Of a DNA stretch of 64,000 nucleotides, positions 61,139 through 64,000 are shown piece by piece. A program made the position numbers and the translations under genes. The stretch spans positions 72,321,176 to 72,385,175 of the forward strand of contig CM049316.1 in NCBI GenBank assembly GCA_026874595.1, given 5' to 3'. The DNA comes from Sipunculus nudus (lineage: Eukaryota; Annelida; Sipuncula; Golfingiida; Sipunculidae). The notes beneath the pieces are model-generated. The model was not told the DNA's origin. It did not search any database and was given only the letters and a program-made list of their open reading frames with translations. Within the stretch, counting starts at the first letter, position 1. Each line of letters begins with the position of its first letter.

Positions 61139-63028
61139 CATTTAAACAAAAAAAATTATGTCTTTAAAAATATTTTATGAACGTTATATCATTGCTTAAA
61201 CATGTATTAAAATTAATTTTCATTAAAATCATCCGACATTTCATCATTTTAATTATGAGCATAGCTGAGCCATGTCTTTGCTGAAAAGAAAACTACGCTT
61301 GATAAGTAAACATTTTGGTCTTAAAGCTTTGAAATAAGTTTTAATTAGTTTGTGTGTTTTGATTGCGGGCTTAAAACCTGAACCAAGTAGACCGGCTGTG
61401 GGCTGAAAGAAAATTTTCCGTAGCGGGTAGTAGCTGAAAGAATCTAGCTGCGGGGTGAAAGTAACTGCAGGGTTGGGTCGGCTGAATTTCTTTCTTTGGC
61501 TGCGGGACGGGCTGCAGGCCGCGATGTAATAATGTAACTGGTTATTATCATGATCGTTGTTATAATCATCGGTATTTTTGTCTCAATCTTTCTGCGTGAA
61601 AATCACTCACTTGTATAAATAATCTACTGTTTTTGGTTAAATATTTTTTCACCTTTGCGAATTAGTATAATTTACTTATCCCAATCATTCACAGCTAAAA
61701 GAGGCCGCCTGTGTTCTATAGGACACAGCTCATATATGGTGCAGCCAACAGGTTGATTCACCGAGAAACACAAGATTTGCATTAATATATTTTCTGATGA
61801 AAAAAAAATGTATTTTTTTATGGCTCAAGACGGAGGCATGCATGTGATATCTGACCTCTCATTCAAGGCAACAATTAAACACAAAAAATGACGCCGTAAT
61901 ATTAATGGACTCGCAGGCGCCAGGCATAAATCAAATGCTTTTCAGGCCGAGATCACGACCGGATTCTTCCCATTTTTAAATTTTTTAACTAAGAACTGAA
62001 AATCTCGAGACAACTTCAAATCAAGGTTCTGCTGGAATATGGTCTGATAACTAGAAACAGGGTGGTTACTTCAACCATGACTGCTGTACCCAGAGTAAAT
62101 GCATATTTTCTCAAAACCTGTGGGAATTCACTTACGGACGTGGCAGAGGAGATATACAACCAAACACAAACCCAGCCGCGAATACACGACTCATTAGACT
62201 GGTAAGATTGTACTTGAGTCGTCACATAAGTCATACGGGGGAATGAACTGCAACGGCCATCAAATCTGTTGCCTCGATACCGTTGTCAACAAAAGATAAT
62301 CTTACAATTAGGCTACTAGTGATGAATTAACACAAAATAACACATGTACCGGAATATTTGCTTTGTCGTTAACAAATTGGCCGTCATCCATTAAACGGCG
62401 CGAGGCATTGTTATGTTCGTGTGGGCAGAATTTCAGCAAAAATGCAGATGGATTTACATATATGCAGAGTTAAAATCAAAGTCTCATCGCACATGATGCA
62501 CGTTGTTAGAAAATACACAAACTTATATAGCGACGAGTCTGGTTTATTTTAAGTGACAATGAACCTTTGGATAATGAGGCGCTATTAACATGACGAAAGT
62601 ATTTGCATTATCATGTAGCCTTTAATAGTGCAGGTGTCCAAACAGCATGTAAAGGCACTCTTACGCGGGTCAGAGACCCCCTATTGTCAGAGGGCGATAT
62701 AGCGCTAACAGATCCCAAACAAATCCAAATAAAGCTACACAAGTCGGTTCACCATGCATTTTATTTCATAAATCTTTGCGGGAGAGCAGTTATTTTACAA
62801 TTTTATTGTTAAAGTGTTACATGATTAGGGACATCATGATAATGAAAATTTTTAAACAGATGAAGTCAAATTATAACAAAACGGGGAGTCTTTATAATAG
62901 GGAGCCTTGGAAAAGCTAACAATTCAAAATAAGAGATGAATCCTGATTATTTCAAAGTATATTGCTTATCATTTATTGGCAAAAACTAAAGATATTTAAT
63001 ATTTAACTGTTGTAAAAAAATGTCTTAC
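60419..63028. other. Intergenic stretch, no gene recognised
   Basis: AT-rich apart from a GC-rich patch at 61,370-61,520 with several GCGGG and GGCTGAA motifs that may be a degraded element end. (TA)n lies at 61,088. No coding or RNA gene is supported. Confidence 0.45.
61088..61134. repeat. (TA)n microsatellite
   Basis: About 23 TA units. Confidence 0.95.
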
Positions 63029-63180
63029 CTTGCTTAAGTTTTGCCTCCAGTGTCCTGTTGGAGAAAGGAAAGATTGATCAGCTCAACGCATGTAGTCTTG
63101 AGACGCTTTACTCGTTATATATGTTAAGATAGACCACACCCGACAGACCAAGCAATGTTGGCAGATTGAGCCCCGCCCAT
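63029..63180 (-). promoter_or_regulatory. Candidate minus-strand promoter and 5' exon
   Basis: On the minus strand: an Sp1/GC-box-like ATGGGCGGGGC (63,180-63,170), TATATAA (63,121-63,115), then about 86 bp later a strong donor, AAGCAAG|GTAAGA (63,029/63,028). A transcript starting about 30 bp past the TATA box would give a 5' exon of about 60 bases ending at that donor. A competing reading is a 26-base internal exon (63,054-63,029) after the pyrimidine-rich acceptor CTTTCCTTTCTCCAACAG. No coding partner is seen. Confidence 0.3.
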
Positions 63181-63416
63181 GATTACAGAAAGTTGTCAAT
63201 CAAACTTCACATGACAGATAAGTTGTGTAAATGTTTCACCACTGTCAGATAGGCTCTCTGTTTGTGAAGCCTGAAACGACTCTAAGATTCTGAAAAAAAA
63301 AATCAATCTACTTCATCACGCTCAAAATCCGTTAAATATGGATTCCCAGGAGCTCCGTATTATATGTCTTAATAATAAATAATCCATCGAGTAATAAATC
63401 CACCATCGATGTATCG

Positions 63417-63420
<4 letters not shown>

Positions 63421-63462
<42 letters not shown>

Positions 63463-63464
63463 AT

Positions 63465-63501
<37 letters not shown>
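63421..63501. repeat. (CT)n and (TA)n compound microsatellite
   Basis: About 14 CT units, then TA units, ATCAA and a second TA run to 63,501. AT-rich sequence continues to the end of the window with no gene recognised. Confidence 0.93.
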
Positions 63502-63502
<1 letters not shown>

Positions 63503-64000
63503 TTATATTACATTTGTTTATATTATTAATATTTTAATGTATATAATATATTTCATTATTACATATCATTTATAATTAATATATATATATATAGCACATA
63601 TTTTGTTAATATCTTTATAATGTATAATTATTGTAAATGTAATATATATTGTATATATAGAATATTATGTAAACTATAATATAACAAAGCTTTCATGCCA
63701 ATCAGTAAAGAAAGGAATTTCATTGATCAAGGCTGTACAATTTAAAATTGCATGGCTTTGGTATAATTAACAAACTCTGTAATATTTTTGTAATAATACA
63801 TGTATATATTTAATCATATTTTCATTCATGATTCATTGATAACAATTATTCCTTTATTGATATACTGAAATATTGTCATTTTAACGCTGACAGTGAACGC
63901 TTGGTAAGAAGTATGTGCACTCTAATTTAAAATGATACAGAATCTTGAAATATGGCAATTATTAAGCCAATTATACTAAGCTCTAATATAATTATCTCTT

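Overview
The window looks like AT-rich, repeat-laden nuclear DNA from an invertebrate animal, most likely a lophotrochozoan such as a mollusc; that placement is inference. The reasons are spliced genes with GT-AG introns up to 4.6 kb, at least fourteen long (TA)n arrays, CR1/L2-like non-LTR retrotransposons with (ATT)n tails, a pogo/Tigger relic, hAT-like repeat debris, and an atypical family A GPCR. There are no operons, bacterial features, rRNA genes or CRISPR arrays. Most open frames over 60 codons are chance frames or lie in repeats.

Two host protein genes are supported. (1) On the plus strand, 12,675-18,541, a three-exon gene encodes a predicted 337-residue DUF268 protein. This is a methyltransferase-like family of unknown function, here with an N-terminal signal anchor. 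The two short upstream exons fit by splice site, phase and topology. (2) On the minus strand, 37,617-34,860, there is a rhodopsin-family GPCR. A small upstream exon encodes a signal peptide and joins in phase to the large exon. The joined frame has a long, sequon-bearing ectodomain interrupted by one in-frame TAA before TM1, and the seven-helix part has no ATG of its own before TM1. It may be a pseudogene, a null allele, a receptor spliced past the stop, or a base error.

Mobile DNA: 3,889-5,264 is a decayed, internally deleted non-LTR copy. 57,161-60,070 is a much fresher 5'-truncated copy with endonuclease and reverse transcriptase, broken only by two homopolymer frameshifts, and it sits inside a 31-bp GC-rich satellite that resumes in the same orientation and nearly the same phase on the other side. 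32,290-33,480 holds pogo/Tigger debris. 27,203-29,590, 36,422-36,807, 24,645-25,110 and 39,843-39,960 carry short-motif-rich, hAT-like or MITE-like sequence. A near-perfect inverted repeat of roughly 290-bp arms lies at 438-1,523. tRNA-like or LTR/PBS-like repeats occur at 26,164, 40,375, 40,654 and 43,465.

Tandem repeats include an 18-bp array (23,262-23,885), a 72-bp array (31,741-32,140), a degenerate array of about 80 bp (38,930-39,370), a 224-bp duplication (49,337-49,778), an 82-bp duplication (29,970-30,124) and a 13-bp array (38,282-38,333). Possible regulatory sequence includes a heat-shock-element-like cluster with a TATA box at 48.63 kb, a GC-box/TATA/donor arrangement on the minus strand at 63.03-63.18 kb, and three CTCF-like motifs. 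The rest is intergenic or intronic sequence in which I recognise no gene.
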